Assembly (NCBI GenBank): GCA_016195985.1
Contig: JACPYP010000016.1
Span: 186,001-250,000, forward strand
Direction of reading: 5' to 3'
Source of the DNA: Acidobacteriota bacterium
Lineage (GTDB): Bacteria > Acidobacteriota > Holophagae > Holophagales > Holophagaceae
Length of the DNA: 64,000 nt
Part shown: piece by piece, positions 63,580 to 64,000 of the stretch
Position numbering within the stretch: position 1 is the first letter of the stretch
How the letters are laid out: the number at the start of each line of letters is the position of its first letter
The notes under the pieces: model-generated
Database searches by the model: none
What the model was told of the DNA's origin: nothing
Seen by the model: the letters and a program-made list of their open reading frames with translations, nothing else
Translations under genes and position numbers: made by a program

Positions 63580-64000
63580 TCAGGCCCGGAACCGCGCCGG
63601 GTCCAGGGGGCCTCCGTGCTGGTGTCGGAGGAACCGCTCGGCCGCCTGGGCGCCCACGGCCAGGCCGCTGGTCATGCCGTGGCCGCCCAGGCCCGCGGAC
63701 CAGAACAGGCGGGGGTTCCAGGGATCCCAACCGAGGACGAAGCGCCGGTCCGGCGCGAAGGTGCGCAGACCGGTCCAGTAGCGGGTGACGGGGCGCTCGG
63801 CCAGATGCGGCGCCAGCTCCCGCAGGCTGCCATAGAGGCCTTCCAGCACGGAGGCGTCGGTGTCGGGCTGGCGGCCCCGGGGGGGCAGGGGCACGGCGGC
63901 CTCTTCGCAGGGGCACATCAGCAGGCCGCCGCTCTCTGGGCGCATGTAAAAGGGACGATCCACCCACCAGGCCCAGGGCTCGCTCTGGGGATGCGCCGCG
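63580..64000 (-). CDS. FAD-dependent oxidoreductase (DAO family), C-terminal part
   Basis: The window edge cuts this gene; 139 codons and a stop are visible. The segment RYWTGLRTFAPDRRFVLGWD, then RLFWSAGLGGHGMTSGLAVG and QAAERFL, is the FAD-binding C-terminus of the D-amino-acid-oxidase/glycine-oxidase family. The upstream part includes FYMRPESGGLLMCPCEEAAV, a typical substrate-domain strand. Members oxidise glycine, sarcosine, D-amino acids or proline-type substrates; which one cannot be told. Amino acid oxidation would fit the peptide-rich neighbourhood. Confidence 0.85.
   Translation of the reverse strand, partial: AAHPQSEPWAWWVDRPFYMRPESGGLLMCPCEEAAVPLPPRGRQPDTDASVLEGLYGSLRELAPHLAERPVTRYWTGLRTFAPDRRFVLGWDPWNPRLFWSAGLGGHGMTSGLAVGAQAAERFLRHQHGGPLDPARFRA

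Overview
The window is about 64 kb of GC-rich, densely coded bacterial chromosome without rRNA, tRNA, CRISPR array, phage or IS element. The gene set is that of a Gram-negative heterotroph with an outer membrane: TolC-type efflux, TonB-dependent receptors, Tricorn-like and S46 periplasmic peptidases, and several sensor proteins. Family mix, composition and the accordion-like CACCACGAAGACACGAAGG-type intergenic palindromes are compatible with Acidobacteriota, class Holophagae (Geothrix/Holophaga-like). That placement is an inference; no marker gene was compared.

Layout. 0-3.3 kb: a minus-strand MarR-TolC-EmrA-like efflux operon with a clear sigma70-type promoter and a candidate operator. 3.4-15.4 kb: a secreted alpha/beta hydrolase, a Cys/His secreted protein, FabG, a SpoIIE-type phosphatase convergent with a Ser/Thr kinase carrying a C-terminal TPR-like region, XseA, a Cache-type chemoreceptor and RsgA. 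15.5-24.2 kb: a Tricorn-like protease, glycerate kinase, a long malate synthase and a TonB receptor. 24.2-33.9 kb (mostly minus strand): a small CxxC protein, a glutamate-cysteine-ligase-like/M20 metallopeptidase fusion, an aminotransferase, proBA preceded by what looks like a proline attenuator, an aromatic amino acid decarboxylase-type enzyme and a divergent LysR regulator. 34-38.4 kb: periplasmic beta-carbonic anhydrase and a LytS/LytTR two-component pair flanked by an internally repeated protein and an EF-hand-like mini-protein. 38.4-45.8 kb: a MacA/MacB-like export operon lacking an ATPase, divergent from a TonB receptor behind two Fur-box-like palindromes, then an outer-membrane channel-like protein. 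46-55 kb: four tandem S46 dipeptidyl-peptidases and an Rcl/DNPH1-like N-glycosidase. 55-64 kb: MarC, a Tat-exported aldo/keto reductase, an M1 aminopeptidase, an omega-amidase-like nitrilase, a CitA/CitB-type two-component system with a DctA-like symporter, and the edge of a DAO-family oxidoreductase.

Functional picture. Peptide and amino acid use dominates: Tricorn-like protease, four S46 enzymes, M1 and M20 peptidases, aminotransferase, decarboxylase and amidase. Dicarboxylate sensing and uptake, malate synthase and glycerate kinase suggest C2/C4 acid metabolism. The points I find most worth testing are the putative proline-responsive attenuator of proBA, the GCL-like/M20 fusion, the divergent specificity position in the fourth S46 enzyme, the Fur-like double operator, the 117-bp duplication at the end of the permease gene, and the recurring intergenic palindromes. 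Nearly all long antisense open frames are GC-bias shadows and were left out.
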